The notes under the pieces: generated by a model | Databases searched by the model: none | Told to the model about the DNA's origin: nothing | The model's input: only the letters and a program-made list of their open reading frames with translations | Program-made: the position numbers and the translations under genes | Assembly: GCF_002119765.1 (NCBI RefSeq) | Contig: NZ_CP021112.1 | Coordinates: forward strand, 3,466,501-3,530,500 | Reading direction: 5' to 3' | From: Pseudorhodoplanes sinuspersici | GTDB taxonomy: Bacteria; Pseudomonadota; Alphaproteobacteria; Rhizobiales; Xanthobacteraceae | Length of the DNA: 64,000 bases | Shown: in pieces, positions 50,825-59,016 of the stretch | How positions within the stretch are numbered: position 1 is the stretch's first letter | Layout of the letters: each line of letters opens with the position of its first letter

Positions 50825-52265
50825 GATCACGCCGGCGCGTATGGCGCCACTGGCACGATTGCCGGTGTTCTTTTCGCTGGCGGAAAAGCGCGTCGTTGTG
50901 GCAGGCGGCAGTGCCGCGGCTGCCTGGAAAGTCGAGTTGCTCGCAGCCGCCGGTGCGCGCGTCGATGTTTTTGCGGAAGATGTTTGCGAAGAGTTGCTGA
51001 CATTGGCCGATCAGCCACCGGCTGGCACAGTCAATATCTACCGCAGCCGGTGGCACGACGCGGCTTTGCATGGCTACACGCTTGCGATCGGCGCTTTCGA
51101 CGACAACACGGAAGCGACACACTTTCACGACGCGGCACGGCTGGCTGGCGTGCCCTGCAACGTGATTGACAAGCCGGACTTTTGCGACTTCTCTTTCGGC
51201 GCCATCGTCAACCGCTCTCCGATGGTGGTCGCGATCTCGACCGATGGTGCAGCCCCGGTATTCGCGCAGGCGATCCGCAGCCGCATCGAGGCGATGTTGC
51301 CGGCAGGCTTTGCGCGTTGGGCACAAGCGGCACGAAGCTGGCGCGACGCCGTGAAGCAATCAGGTTTGCCGTTCAACGGACGTCGGCTGTTCTGGCAGAA
51401 CTTCACGCGCGCGGCTCTGCAAAATCCCAACGGCGTCCCGGCGGACGACAACTTCCGGACGTTGCTGCAAGAGACGAAGCAGGAAGCGCCATCCGCCGAA
51501 CGGGGCTCGGTGACGCTTGTTGGCGCCGGGCCAGGCGATCCGGAATTGCTGACATTGCGTGCGGTACGCGCGCTGCAATCCGCCGACGTCATCCTATTCG
51601 ACGATCTCGTGGCGAAAGAGGTGCTGGATTTTGCACGCCGGGAAGCAAGACGGATGCTGGTTGGTAAGAGAGGGCATGGCCCGTCCTGCAAACAGTCAGA
51701 GATCAACGCATTGATGGTCGGTCTCGCCAAATCGGGACGCCGCGTTGTGCGTCTGAAGGGCGGCGATCCGATGATCTTCGGGCGTGCGGGCGAAGAGATC
51801 GAGGCGTGCCGTGCAGCCGGCATCTCAATCGAAATCGTGCCGGGTATCACTGCGGCGCAGGGTGCGGCGAGCCGGCTTGGCATCTCCCTCACCCATCGCA
51901 AGGCAGCGCGGCGTGTTCAATATATCACGGGGCACGGCGAGGATGGCGCTCTGCCGTCGGATATCGATTGGCGTAGTATTGCCGATCCGACAGCGACCAC
52001 GGTCATCTACATGCCGAAGAAGACGCTGCCGGCGTTGGTTGAAAGCGCAATCGCCGCCGGACTTGATCCTGCGACACCCGCGCTTGCTATCGCGCAGGTG
52101 ACACGGCCGGATGAAACGATGATATCTGGCACGATCGCTGAGCTTGGCAAGGCACAGCTGCCGGCTGGCCCGACAATGGTGATGATCGGGAAAATGTGCG
52201 CGTCTTTCCAAAGCGATTATCGAAGGGACATGAAAACGGCGATGCAGACCAGTGCATCGCCGTAA
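50790..52265 (+). CDS. cysG: Sirohaem synthase (CysG-type)
   Basis: 491 residues. The N-terminal precorrin-2 dehydrogenase/ferrochelatase part (RVVVAGGSAAAAWKVELLAAAGA, SPMVVAISTDGAAPVFAQAIRSRIE) is fused to uroporphyrinogen-III methyltransferase (VTLVGAGPGDPELLTLRAVRALQSADVILFDDLV, LKGGDPMIFGRAGEE). It makes the sirohaem needed by NirA, which explains its place at the end of the nitrate operon. It starts inside nasA, after AAGGATCATCG, so translation is coupled. Confidence 0.94.
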   Translation: MSSMNAPRTPSEITPARMAPLARLPVFFSLAEKRVVVAGGSAAAAWKVELLAAAGARVDVFAEDVCEELLTLADQPPAGTVNIYRSRWHDAALHGYTLAIGAFDDNTEATHFHDAARLAGVPCNVIDKPDFCDFSFGAIVNRSPMVVAISTDGAAPVFAQAIRSRIEAMLPAGFARWAQAARSWRDAVKQSGLPFNGRRLFWQNFTRAALQNPNGVPADDNFRTLLQETKQEAPSAERGSVTLVGAGPGDPELLTLRAVRALQSADVILFDDLVAKEVLDFARREARRMLVGKRGHGPSCKQSEINALMVGLAKSGRRVVRLKGGDPMIFGRAGEEIEACRAAGISIEIVPGITAAQGAASRLGISLTHRKAARRVQYITGHGEDGALPSDIDWRSIADPTATTVIYMPKKTLPALVESAIAAGLDPATPALAIAQVTRPDETMISGTIAELGKAQLPAGPTMVMIGKMCASFQSDYRRDMKTAMQTSASP

Positions 52266-52281
52266 GTTAAATCAAACGCGG

Positions 52282-52312
52282 CAGGTGTCTTCGGGGCTAT
52301 TTCCCCGAACCT
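52282..52312. terminator. Bidirectional stem-loop between cysG and the OmpA-type gene
   Basis: TTCGGGG (52290-52296)/CCCCGAA (52303-52309), extended by CAGGT (52282-52286)/ACCTG (52308-52312) with a bulge. It overlaps the stop codon of the convergent OmpA-type gene. No long T-run is present, so strength is uncertain. Confidence 0.5.
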
Positions 52313-53730
52313 GTCGTTGCGCGGTTTTGATCTGAAACCTGGTAGCTGATGCGGCGGTTCTTGAACCGGCCTTCTTCGGTATCGTTGCTTGCAATCGGAT
52401 CTGCGCTGCCATAGCCCTTGGCAACCAGCATGGCAGGATTTACGCCGGATTGTATCAGCGCATTTTTCACCGCGTCTGCACGATGCTGCGATAACTCCAG
52501 GTTCTTTGCCGGGTCACCGGTATTGTCGGTGTAGCCCGAGATCTGGATCACCGTCCCCGCTGGGAGCTGCTTGAACGGTCCTGCCGCCCGCTGCAAAAGG
52601 GCGCGCCCGGCCTCCGGAATTTCGGCGCTCGCGGTGGGGAAGTTGATGATCGAGTTGTTGAGGATGTTGAGCAGATCCTTCGTCTGGAACTGCGAGCCCA
52701 ATCCGGCCAGCGCCGTCGTCACCTTGTTATTGGCATCGGAAATCAGGCCCATCAGCGGGTCGGTGGCCGCAAGGCTCATCCCGAGCGGCCCAAAGAGCGA
52801 TTTCAGCGAATTCATGATGCGATCGCGCTCGGCATCATTCAGTCCGGCAAGATTGATGGTGCGGTCTTCAAACGAGGCCTGAATGCCGGGTGTTTTCATT
52901 TGTGCAAGAGCCGCCGGAAGATTGGCGAGCCACGGCGTCGGCGCCGCATTGGCATTCACTGCAATGTCGCCTTTGATCGCGTTGTCGCCGAATGTTTTCT
53001 TCAACGTATCGAGGATCGACTGGCGTGTTGCCTGATCCCGAACGGTGCCGGCGACTGTCACGACGCCGTTGTCGTTACGAAGGGTCAGGCGTGACGGTGT
53101 CGCGGCTGATGGGGCGGTGGCTGTCCCGCTGCCAGAGGTCGTTGCGGCAGGTTGAGGTGCCGGCGCGGTCGCGACTTGATCCGGTGCCCGATGGGAGAAC
53201 AGATACCAGCCGAGGCCGGCGAGTGCGAGCAGACCGAGCAAAGGCGCAACCCATCGTCCGGACGATGCCGGTTGTCTGGCGGCGGCGGTGCCATAGGGCA
53301 TTGCTTCGTCCAGGTCGTAAGCTGGCATTGACGGCGATGTTCGAATGAAGTCCGATACGGCACTCGGGATTCCGGAGCCGATAACGCCGTTGGGGGTCAG
53401 CTTACCGACTACTTTCGGGGTGAGATAGCCAAGAGCGGCAGCCGCTACGCCGCCGGGGATGCCGACTTTCCGTGCGATCATGTCGATGGTACTGCTACCC
53501 ATGGCCTGTTCGACCTGCGAAGAGGTCAAGGGCGCAGCGTCGGCTTTTCCAAGCCACTTGTTGGCCTCATGCGAGAGGCCGGCGGTTTTAAACTTGTCGA
53601 TGAAGCCACCGATCCCGCCCGGTGACGTCGTCATATATTTCAACAACTCACGCAGCAAAGTGCTCGCCTTGGCGCCATCGAGCCCAAACCGGCCGGCGAC
53701 GTCGTCGATGATCGTGTCGAATTGCGACAT
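52297..53730 (-). CDS. YidB-like/BON/OmpA hybrid membrane protein
   Basis: 477 residues from the ATG at 53728-53730, preceded by AGAGGAGAATG; the longer frame is not homologous. The N-terminal 130 residues resemble DUF937/YidB (VAGRFGLDGAKASTLLRELLKYM, GLSHEANKWLGKADAAPLTSSQVEQAMG). A single membrane helix follows (WVAPLLGLLALAGLGWYLF), then an Ala/Thr/Pro linker, a BON-like domain (RLTLRNDNGVVTVAGTVRDQATRQSILDTLKKTFG), and a C-terminal OmpA domain (ISGYTDNTGDPAKNLELSQHRADAVKNALIQSGV) that binds peptidoglycan. Inner-membrane anchoring with the OmpA part in the periplasm is inferred. It has no visible link to the nitrate operon. Confidence 0.82.
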   Translation of the reverse strand: MSQFDTIIDDVAGRFGLDGAKASTLLRELLKYMTTSPGGIGGFIDKFKTAGLSHEANKWLGKADAAPLTSSQVEQAMGSSTIDMIARKVGIPGGVAAAALGYLTPKVVGKLTPNGVIGSGIPSAVSDFIRTSPSMPAYDLDEAMPYGTAAARQPASSGRWVAPLLGLLALAGLGWYLFSHRAPDQVATAPAPQPAATTSGSGTATAPSAATPSRLTLRNDNGVVTVAGTVRDQATRQSILDTLKKTFGDNAIKGDIAVNANAAPTPWLANLPAALAQMKTPGIQASFEDRTINLAGLNDAERDRIMNSLKSLFGPLGMSLAATDPLMGLISDANNKVTTALAGLGSQFQTKDLLNILNNSIINFPTASAEIPEAGRALLQRAAGPFKQLPAGTVIQISGYTDNTGDPAKNLELSQHRADAVKNALIQSGVNPAMLVAKGYGSADPIASNDTEEGRFKNRRISYQVSDQNRATTGSGK

Positions 53731-53997
53731 AACATTCTCCTCTGCAGAACCCGTCGTCAGAATGGGAGTGACCGCGAAGAGGACGACGTGTCCTTCCGGG
53801 CCGGGTCTGCCGATCATGTCGCGTGGAGTGTAAAGCCAACTTTGCCCCTTCACTCGCAATCGTAATTTGATAAGCCTCGATATGGAGCGGATATCAGCGG
53901 CAATGTTTATGCAGTTGCAGGACAATAACGGTGCAAATGTTGTTAGAGATGATGCCAAAGGTGCCGCCCTTTGCAGATAGGCGGTGAAGCTGACGCG

Positions 53998-54897
53998 TCA
54001 GCGCGCCTGTTTCAGATGACGTGTCACCTTGGTGCGCAACTCTTGCTGCTGTTCCGGCGTCCACTTGCGAAAACCTTCGCCGGACTTGAAGCCGAGTTTT
54101 CCTTCGGCAACCAGTTGTTCAAGATAGGGGGAAGGACCGGGCCGGCTCTCGATGGCGGGCAATACTGTTTTGTGGATGGCGAGCGTCAGGTCGGTGCCGA
54201 CAAGATCGGCATTTTCCAGCGGACCCAGTACTGCGAGCCGGCGGCCGAACGAGGCCTTGATCACAGTATCCACGGTTTCGGCATCGCAGATGCCATGTTC
54301 CACGAGGGCGACGGCCTCGCGCCACAGGGCATGCTGAAGCCGGTTGCCGACAAAGCCGGCGACATCCTTCTTCACGTGCACCGGTGTTTTGCCGATCGCC
54401 TTATGGAGAGCCATCGTCGTTTCAATGATCTTTGGCGATGTCCATTCCGTGCCGATAACTTCGACCAGCGGCACAAGATAGGGCGGGTTCCACCAGTGTG
54501 TGCCAAGTGCGCGCTGGCGATGCTGGAGCCCTTTCATGATCTCGGTGATCGGGATCACCGAGGTATTGCTGGCGAGGATGGTGTCCGGCCGCACATGCTT
54601 TTCGATTTCGGCGAACAGCGTCTGCTTCAGCGGCAGATCTTCCAGCACGGCTTCGACAACGTAGTCCGCATCACGCACGGCTTCAGCAAGATCGGCATTC
54701 GGGGTGATCCGATCTGTCGCCGCCGGATCGTCACCAAGATCGCGGAGGTTCGCGCTGACACGTTGCTTCACCGTATCCAGATTGGCGGTGAAGGAATCGG
54801 TGATCGCCACATCATGACCGGCAAGCGCAAACACCTGCGCGATGCCGTGACCCATCAATCCGGCGCCGATGACGGCAATGCGCGTCTTGTCTGCCAT
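53998..54897 (-). CDS. 3-hydroxyacyl-CoA dehydrogenase family protein
   Basis: 299 residues. Rossmann motif VIGAGLMGHGIAQVFALAGHDVAITD; catalytic His and Glu in GTHWWNPPYLVPLVEVIG; Ser in LASNTSVIPI; C-terminal helical domain from VNVKKD-like VHVKKDVAGFVGNRL. It oxidises a 3-hydroxyacyl-CoA or similar hydroxyacid with NAD+; the WWNP variant of the FFNP motif is seen in hydroxyacid/carnitine dehydrogenase relatives. It is the last gene of the IclR-linked operon, two bases after the SDR gene. The 267 bases before the OmpA-type gene start hold only that gene's leader. Confidence 0.86.
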   Translation of the reverse strand: MADKTRIAVIGAGLMGHGIAQVFALAGHDVAITDSFTANLDTVKQRVSANLRDLGDDPAATDRITPNADLAEAVRDADYVVEAVLEDLPLKQTLFAEIEKHVRPDTILASNTSVIPITEIMKGLQHRQRALGTHWWNPPYLVPLVEVIGTEWTSPKIIETTMALHKAIGKTPVHVKKDVAGFVGNRLQHALWREAVALVEHGICDAETVDTVIKASFGRRLAVLGPLENADLVGTDLTLAIHKTVLPAIESRPGPSPYLEQLVAEGKLGFKSGEGFRKWTPEQQQELRTKVTRHLKQAR

Positions 54898-54899
54898 GG

Positions 54900-55715
54900 T
54901 CAGCCCGCCGTATAGCCGCCGTCGGCATAGAGGATATGGCCCGTATAGAAATCCGATGCGGCCGAAGCGAGGAAAAGCAGCGGACCCGCAAGATCGGAAG
55001 GCTCGCCCAACCGGCCTTTCGGCACGCGCGAGAGAAAGCCCTTGCGCACGTCTTTAGCCTTGTCGGTGTCCTCATACATCCACGCCGTCAACGCCGAGCG
55101 GAACACGGTCGGCGCGATGGCATTGACGGTGATGCCGGTATCACCCCATTCGCAGCCAAGCGCCTTGGTGATGCCATCCACCGCCGATTTCGATGCGCAA
55201 TAGGCTGTGTACCCGGCCGGATGACCGAGCAAACCACGCGCCGACGACATCAGCACGATCTTGCCGGACGTCTTGCCGTCCTTGCCCTGGGCTAGCATCT
55301 GCTTGCCGGCCGCGCGCGCCATCAGCCAGGATTGCGTGACATTGGCGTCCATGACATCGAGAAAGCGCTCGGGTGCCATATCGACGATTTTGGAAACGTC
55401 ATTTTTGCCGGAACCGACGACGAGAATGTCGAGACGGCCGAATGTGTCGACGGCGGCTTTGACGATCTTTTCGCAGTTGGCTTCCGAACTCGGCCGCAGC
55501 GCGATGCTCTCGACCTTTGCGCCCAGCGCTTCGCAGTCGGCAGCCGTCTTTTTTAATTCATCGGCTTTCCCTGCGGCGATCACGACATTGGCGCCGGCAC
55601 CGGCGAGCACCTGTGCAGCCAAGGCACCGAAAGCGCCGGATGCGCCGGTAACGATTGCGGTCTTGCCGCGGACATCGAACAGGGAGAGGGGATTTTTGAG
55701 AAAGGTTTCTGACAT
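54900..55715 (-). CDS. SDR-family oxidoreductase
   Basis: 271 residues. NAD(P) site TGASGAFGALAAQVL, catalytic Ser in VLMSSARGLLG, and Tyr/Lys in YTAYCASKSAVDGI; the C-terminus ends in the family phrase GHILYADGGYTAG. It should oxidise or reduce a hydroxyl/carbonyl group. It is read with the hydroxyacyl-CoA dehydrogenase gene behind it. A palindromic repeat separates it from the cupin gene upstream, so it may be read from the same promoter or a local one. Confidence 0.88.
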   Translation of the reverse strand: MSETFLKNPLSLFDVRGKTAIVTGASGAFGALAAQVLAGAGANVVIAAGKADELKKTAADCEALGAKVESIALRPSSEANCEKIVKAAVDTFGRLDILVVGSGKNDVSKIVDMAPERFLDVMDANVTQSWLMARAAGKQMLAQGKDGKTSGKIVLMSSARGLLGHPAGYTAYCASKSAVDGITKALGCEWGDTGITVNAIAPTVFRSALTAWMYEDTDKAKDVRKGFLSRVPKGRLGEPSDLAGPLLFLASAASDFYTGHILYADGGYTAG

Positions 55716-55731
55716 GACGATGTTCCTCCAT

Positions 55732-55813
55732 CGTCATGCCCGGCCTTGCGCCGGGCATCCACGTCTTTGTTCATATCAAGGCGTGGATGGCCGGGTCGAG
55801 CCCGGCCATGACG
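55732..55813. repeat. Intergenic palindromic repeat (CGTCATGCCCGGC family)
   Basis: CGTCATG (55732-55738)/CATGACG (55807-55813) bounds a GC-rich interior containing GCCCGGC-type arms on both sides. It lies between the cupin and SDR genes within one probable operon. The CATGCCCGGC...GGCCATGACG pattern is common in Bradyrhizobiaceae genomes. Confidence 0.75.
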
Positions 55814-55819
55814 GAATAT

Positions 55820-56161
55820 TTAGACGCGCGGCGGCAGCATTGCCACCACGATGGTACAGACCTCGTTGCTGCGATTGATGATCTCGCGGGTCTCGTTCGC
55901 GCCGATATAGCAACTGTCGTTCGCCTTCAGCACGTGTTCCTTGCCGTCGACGATCACCGTCAGTTCGCCCGAGATGACGAAATAGACCTTCTCAGGCGGC
56001 GATGCATCCGGACCCGCGCCACCGCCGGGCAGGAAATGCGACAGCCCGACGATCATCTCTTTCGATCCGCCGGCTTCGGCGCCGAACAGGCGCAATGACG
56101 AATAGCCGCGATGGTTCGGCGCCTCGTAAGGTTTCGCGTCGGAAAATCTGCGGACGATCAT
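55820..56161 (-). CDS. Small cupin-domain protein
   Basis: 113 residues forming one cupin barrel: GGSKEMIVGLSHFLPGGGAGPDASPPEKVYFVISGELTVIVDGKEHVLKANDSCYIGANETREIIN. The first cupin motif is incomplete (usual His-x-His replaced by GPDAS), so metal binding is doubtful unless the Glu in PPEKVY contributes. It overlaps the cyclase gene by four bases. Possible roles are lyase, isomerase or small-molecule binding; not decidable. Confidence 0.82.
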   Translation of the reverse strand: MIVRRFSDAKPYEAPNHRGYSSLRLFGAEAGGSKEMIVGLSHFLPGGGAGPDASPPEKVYFVISGELTVIVDGKEHVLKANDSCYIGANETREIINRSNEVCTIVVAMLPPRV

Positions 56162-57000
56162 GCGAATGTCTCTCCGCTTTCGATGCGGTACGAACCCTTC
56201 GGATCAATCATCGCGACAAGACGGATAATGCAGCCGTCGCCGCGATCCCAGTTCCAGGGGAAGAACGCGAAAGTGCATCGGCGGCCGGTGACCTTGTCGA
56301 GATCGCCGCCGACATTCTCGATACCGAGAATACCGTTGTTGAAGAGAATGCGGTGCACCGGCTCCCATTCCGGGAAATCGTCCTTCCAGTCGCGACCGCC
56401 GGACCATTCCTTGTATTCTTCCGCGAGATGCGGATGCAGCGGGCCGTTGCGCTGCGGACCGATCGCCGTCGCGAGCGGATGGTCGTTAGCCTGGGTGTCG
56501 TGGCCGACCACTTTCACCTGCTTTTCGACGAACCATTCGCCGGCCGATTTCACGAAGCCGGGTGCGCGGCAGAAATAGTCTTCCGAGTCCTCGTATTGGT
56601 GATGCCAGCCGGTATTGACGATGACAACATCGCGCGGCCGCACGATCTTGCCGGCCGCTTTCTCCATGTCGTCATAGGTGATGGGTTCCCACTTCTTCTT
56701 CGGGATCGAGACTACGATGCCGGAGCCGAAGAAGTGCGGCAGCGGCACTTCATCGATGAACGGCGTGCCCTGAACCACATGCGCCGGCGCGTCGATATGC
56801 GTGGTGTTGTGCATCGATGTCGTGATGCGCTGCGACAGCACGCCGGACTTGGCCATATAATGAATGCGCTCAATCTTCACGTCTTCGAAGTAAGGCCAGT
56901 TCGGGGACTGGTAGCCGAAGCGATGTGACAGGTTGTAGAATTCCAACCCCATCGCGTTGTGCAGGTTTTCTTCGAACTCGATGCCGCGGATCTTCGCCAT
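56158..57000 (-). CDS. Cyclase-family metal hydrolase (kynurenine formamidase-like)
   Basis: 280 residues. The hallmark metal motif is H-N-T-T-H-I-D-A-P-A-H (from MHNTTHIDAPAHVV), equivalent to HxGTHxDxPxH of kynurenine formamidase and isatin hydrolase. More landmarks: RDVVIVNTGWHHQY and GPQRNGPLHPHLAEEYKEW. It probably hydrolyses an amide, lactone or lactam on an aromatic or cyclic substrate. It lies between the cupin and IclR genes of the same operon. Confidence 0.86.
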   Translation of the reverse strand: MAKIRGIEFEENLHNAMGLEFYNLSHRFGYQSPNWPYFEDVKIERIHYMAKSGVLSQRITTSMHNTTHIDAPAHVVQGTPFIDEVPLPHFFGSGIVVSIPKKKWEPITYDDMEKAAGKIVRPRDVVIVNTGWHHQYEDSEDYFCRAPGFVKSAGEWFVEKQVKVVGHDTQANDHPLATAIGPQRNGPLHPHLAEEYKEWSGGRDWKDDFPEWEPVHRILFNNGILGIENVGGDLDKVTGRRCTFAFFPWNWDRGDGCIIRLVAMIDPKGSYRIESGETFA

Positions 57001-57026
57001 GCATCATCCTCCCTTTTTACAGTGTT

Positions 57027-57821
57027 CTATGTGTTGACGGTGGAAAAGCGGTCTTCCAGCACGCGCTTGGTGGCGAGCAGTCGAGCGCAGATATTTGCGC
57101 GTTCGCTCTCGAACCGTTGCGTCGGTACCGGCACTGAGATCGCAACATAATTTCCGAGCATGTCGCGCATCGCCACGCCTGCGGCGCAAATGCCAAGGGC
57201 GTGCTCCTCGCGATCGATGGCGTAGCCATCCCGGCGAGCGGCTCGAATATCGTCGAGCAATTGCGAAAGCTTGGTCAACGTGCTCGGCGTGCGTGCCTTA
57301 TAGATTTTGCCGATCAGAGTCTCGATCTGTGCATCGTCCAGCTGGGCGAGATAGGCTTTGCCATTGGCCGTGCAGTAAAGCGGGAATGCTTCGCCAACGG
57401 CGGAGACGGTGCGCAGGCGCTGTGACCCGATCACCTGATCGATGAAGACGAGGTGATCACCCTTGATCGAGGCCAGATCGACCGTCTCGTGCAGTTCCTT
57501 CGAGAGTTCTACGAGGAATGGTTTGGCAATCGTGGCGAAATCGGTGCGCACCGAACCGGCAAGGCGCAGGATCGTCGGACCAAGCCGCACACGCCCGGCC
57601 GGCGAGGCCGCTACGACGAGTTTCTCGGTTTCCAGTGCTGCGACGATCCGCTGAACGGTTGAGCGGGCGAGGCCTACCTTGAGCGCAATCTCACCAAGGC
57701 TGAGGCCGGTCGTCGTATCCTCCAACGCCCGCATGATCGCTGCCGCACGCGCAATCACCTGCACCTGACTTTTTTCGATGGTGGCGGTTTGATCGGAGAT
57801 GGGCTTGGCGGCGACAGTCAT
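57027..57821 (-). CDS. IclR-family regulator
   Basis: 264 residues. Winged helix near the N-terminus (VIARAAAIMRALEDTTTGLSLGEIALKVGLARSTVQRIVAALETEKLV) and the IclR effector domain (DLASIKGDHLVFIDQVIGSQRLRTVSAVGEAFPLYCTANGKAYLA). The gene lies inside the operon, overlapping the decarboxylase-like gene by four bases. Control through the dyad at 58841-58859 is likely. Confidence 0.92.
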   Translation of the reverse strand: MTVAAKPISDQTATIEKSQVQVIARAAAIMRALEDTTTGLSLGEIALKVGLARSTVQRIVAALETEKLVVAASPAGRVRLGPTILRLAGSVRTDFATIAKPFLVELSKELHETVDLASIKGDHLVFIDQVIGSQRLRTVSAVGEAFPLYCTANGKAYLAQLDDAQIETLIGKIYKARTPSTLTKLSQLLDDIRAARRDGYAIDREEHALGICAAGVAMRDMLGNYVAISVPVPTQRFESERANICARLLATKRVLEDRFSTVNT

Positions 57822-58777
57822 GATGTTTTTCCGATCCCGAACAGCCGACTGGCATTGTTATAGGCGATGTCTTCCAGGACCTTGGGATCGAGCGGCAGCT
57901 CATTCATGAAGGCGCCGGCCTCGACCGGATTTTCGAACGGATAATCGGCCGAATACATCACGTGCTCATGGCCAAGCGCCTTGATCGCGCAATCGATCGG
58001 TTCGAACGAGAACATGCCCGATGTCGTCACGACGATATTCTCGCGAATATAATCGGACGGCCGCCTCTTCAGCTTCACGCCATAGAGCTTCGCACGGCTG
58101 TCGAAGCGCCAGAGTTGATAGGGAAGGGTTTCGCCAAGATGGCCGAGCGCGAGTTTGGCCTTTGGAAAGCGATCGAACAATCCGCTGAAAACCAATCGCA
58201 GGGCATGCGAGCCGGTCTCGACCGTCCATTCCCACGTTGCACGTTTGAGGCCGCGATAGCCGTCCAGGACCGGCATCGGCGAGACGGGGTCGGCCGGATG
58301 CAGATAGATGACGGCACCCAAAGCTTCGGCGCGTTCCCAAAGCGGATAGACCGCCGGATCGTCGAGATACAGGCCATTGGTATGGCCATTGATCATGGCG
58401 CCGCAGAACTTGAAATCGCGCACGCAGCGCTCGAGTTCGTCGGCGGCCGCTTTTGCGTCTTGTACGGCGAGATGGGCGAAGCCGCGATAGCGGTCCGGTT
58501 GCTTGCTGATTTCTCCGGCGAGGAAGTCGTTGGCTGTGCGGGCCCGTTTTGTTGCGACGGCTACGTCGTGCTCAACCTGAACACCGGGACCGGCGAGCGA
58601 CAAGATTGCTGTTTCGATGCCCGATGTTTCCATCGCGCCGAGACGCTGCTCGCCGAAATCCTTCAGCCGCGACAGCACCTGGCTATAGAGCGCGGGATCG
58701 ACATCCTCGACCGTCTTCAGCCAGTAGTCCTCGAAGCCAGGTGCAAGGAAATGCTCTTCAAGCGCGATCTTTTTCAT
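57818..58777 (-). CDS. Amidohydrolase-2 family decarboxylase-like protein (gamma-resorcylate/2,3-dihydroxybenzoate decarboxylase relatives)
   Basis: 319 residues from the ATG at 58775-58777; the longer frame is not homologous. The sequence parallels gamma-resorcylate decarboxylase closely: KIALEEHF at the start (Glu and His ligands), VIYLHPADP (His), LALGHLGETLPY (His) and MYSADYPFEN (Asp). Those enzymes remove CO2 from hydroxylated benzoates with a divalent metal. A hydrolase role is the alternative. First gene of the IclR-linked operon, so it may carry out the initial step. Confidence 0.85.
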   Translation of the reverse strand: MKKIALEEHFLAPGFEDYWLKTVEDVDPALYSQVLSRLKDFGEQRLGAMETSGIETAILSLAGPGVQVEHDVAVATKRARTANDFLAGEISKQPDRYRGFAHLAVQDAKAAADELERCVRDFKFCGAMINGHTNGLYLDDPAVYPLWERAEALGAVIYLHPADPVSPMPVLDGYRGLKRATWEWTVETGSHALRLVFSGLFDRFPKAKLALGHLGETLPYQLWRFDSRAKLYGVKLKRRPSDYIRENIVVTTSGMFSFEPIDCAIKALGHEHVMYSADYPFENPVEAGAFMNELPLDPKVLEDIAYNNASRLFGIGKTS

Positions 58778-58840
58778 GCCGTTGACACGGATGGCGCCGG
58801 GAACGTGCCCGCAACCGCCATCAACCTCCCTCATTCTAAC

Positions 58841-58859
58841 TGTACCGAATTGCGATACA
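58841..58859 (-). promoter_or_regulatory. IclR-type operator before the decarboxylase operon
   Basis: TGTACCGAATTGCGATACA is a 19-base imperfect dyad with TGTA/TACA ends and CG steps in both halves. It lies 64 bases upstream of the decarboxylase-like start codon. Regulators of the IclR family bind such sites, and the operon itself encodes one. Confidence 0.5.
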
Positions 58860-58955
58860 TCTGTATTGTTTTATGGTCATCTTATGCAGGAGGCCGCCTT
58901 TGTCAAATCGGGCTTTGGCGGCGGCATGGAAGTCGCGGTGGCAGCCAAAATGAAA

Positions 58956-58977
58956 ATGCCCGCGCGAACGCGGGCAT
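58956..58977 (-). terminator. Intrinsic terminator after the SDR operon
   Basis: ATGCCCGCG (58956-58964)/CGCGGGCAT (58969-58977), nine pairs and a four-base loop. On the minus strand the stem is followed by a T-rich stretch (TTTTCATTTTGG). It lies about 40 bases beyond the stop codon of the SDR gene and closes the mmgE-type operon. Confidence 0.72.
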
Positions 58978-59016
58978 CATGGGCGGAAAGCGGAGGTCGA
59001 GAGACGTCAGATCACA

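Noticed and set aside
50840-50870. TGGCACGATTGC as a sigma-54 promoter.
   Set aside because: The spacing between the -24-like and -12-like parts is too short, and it lies inside the cysG coding sequence.
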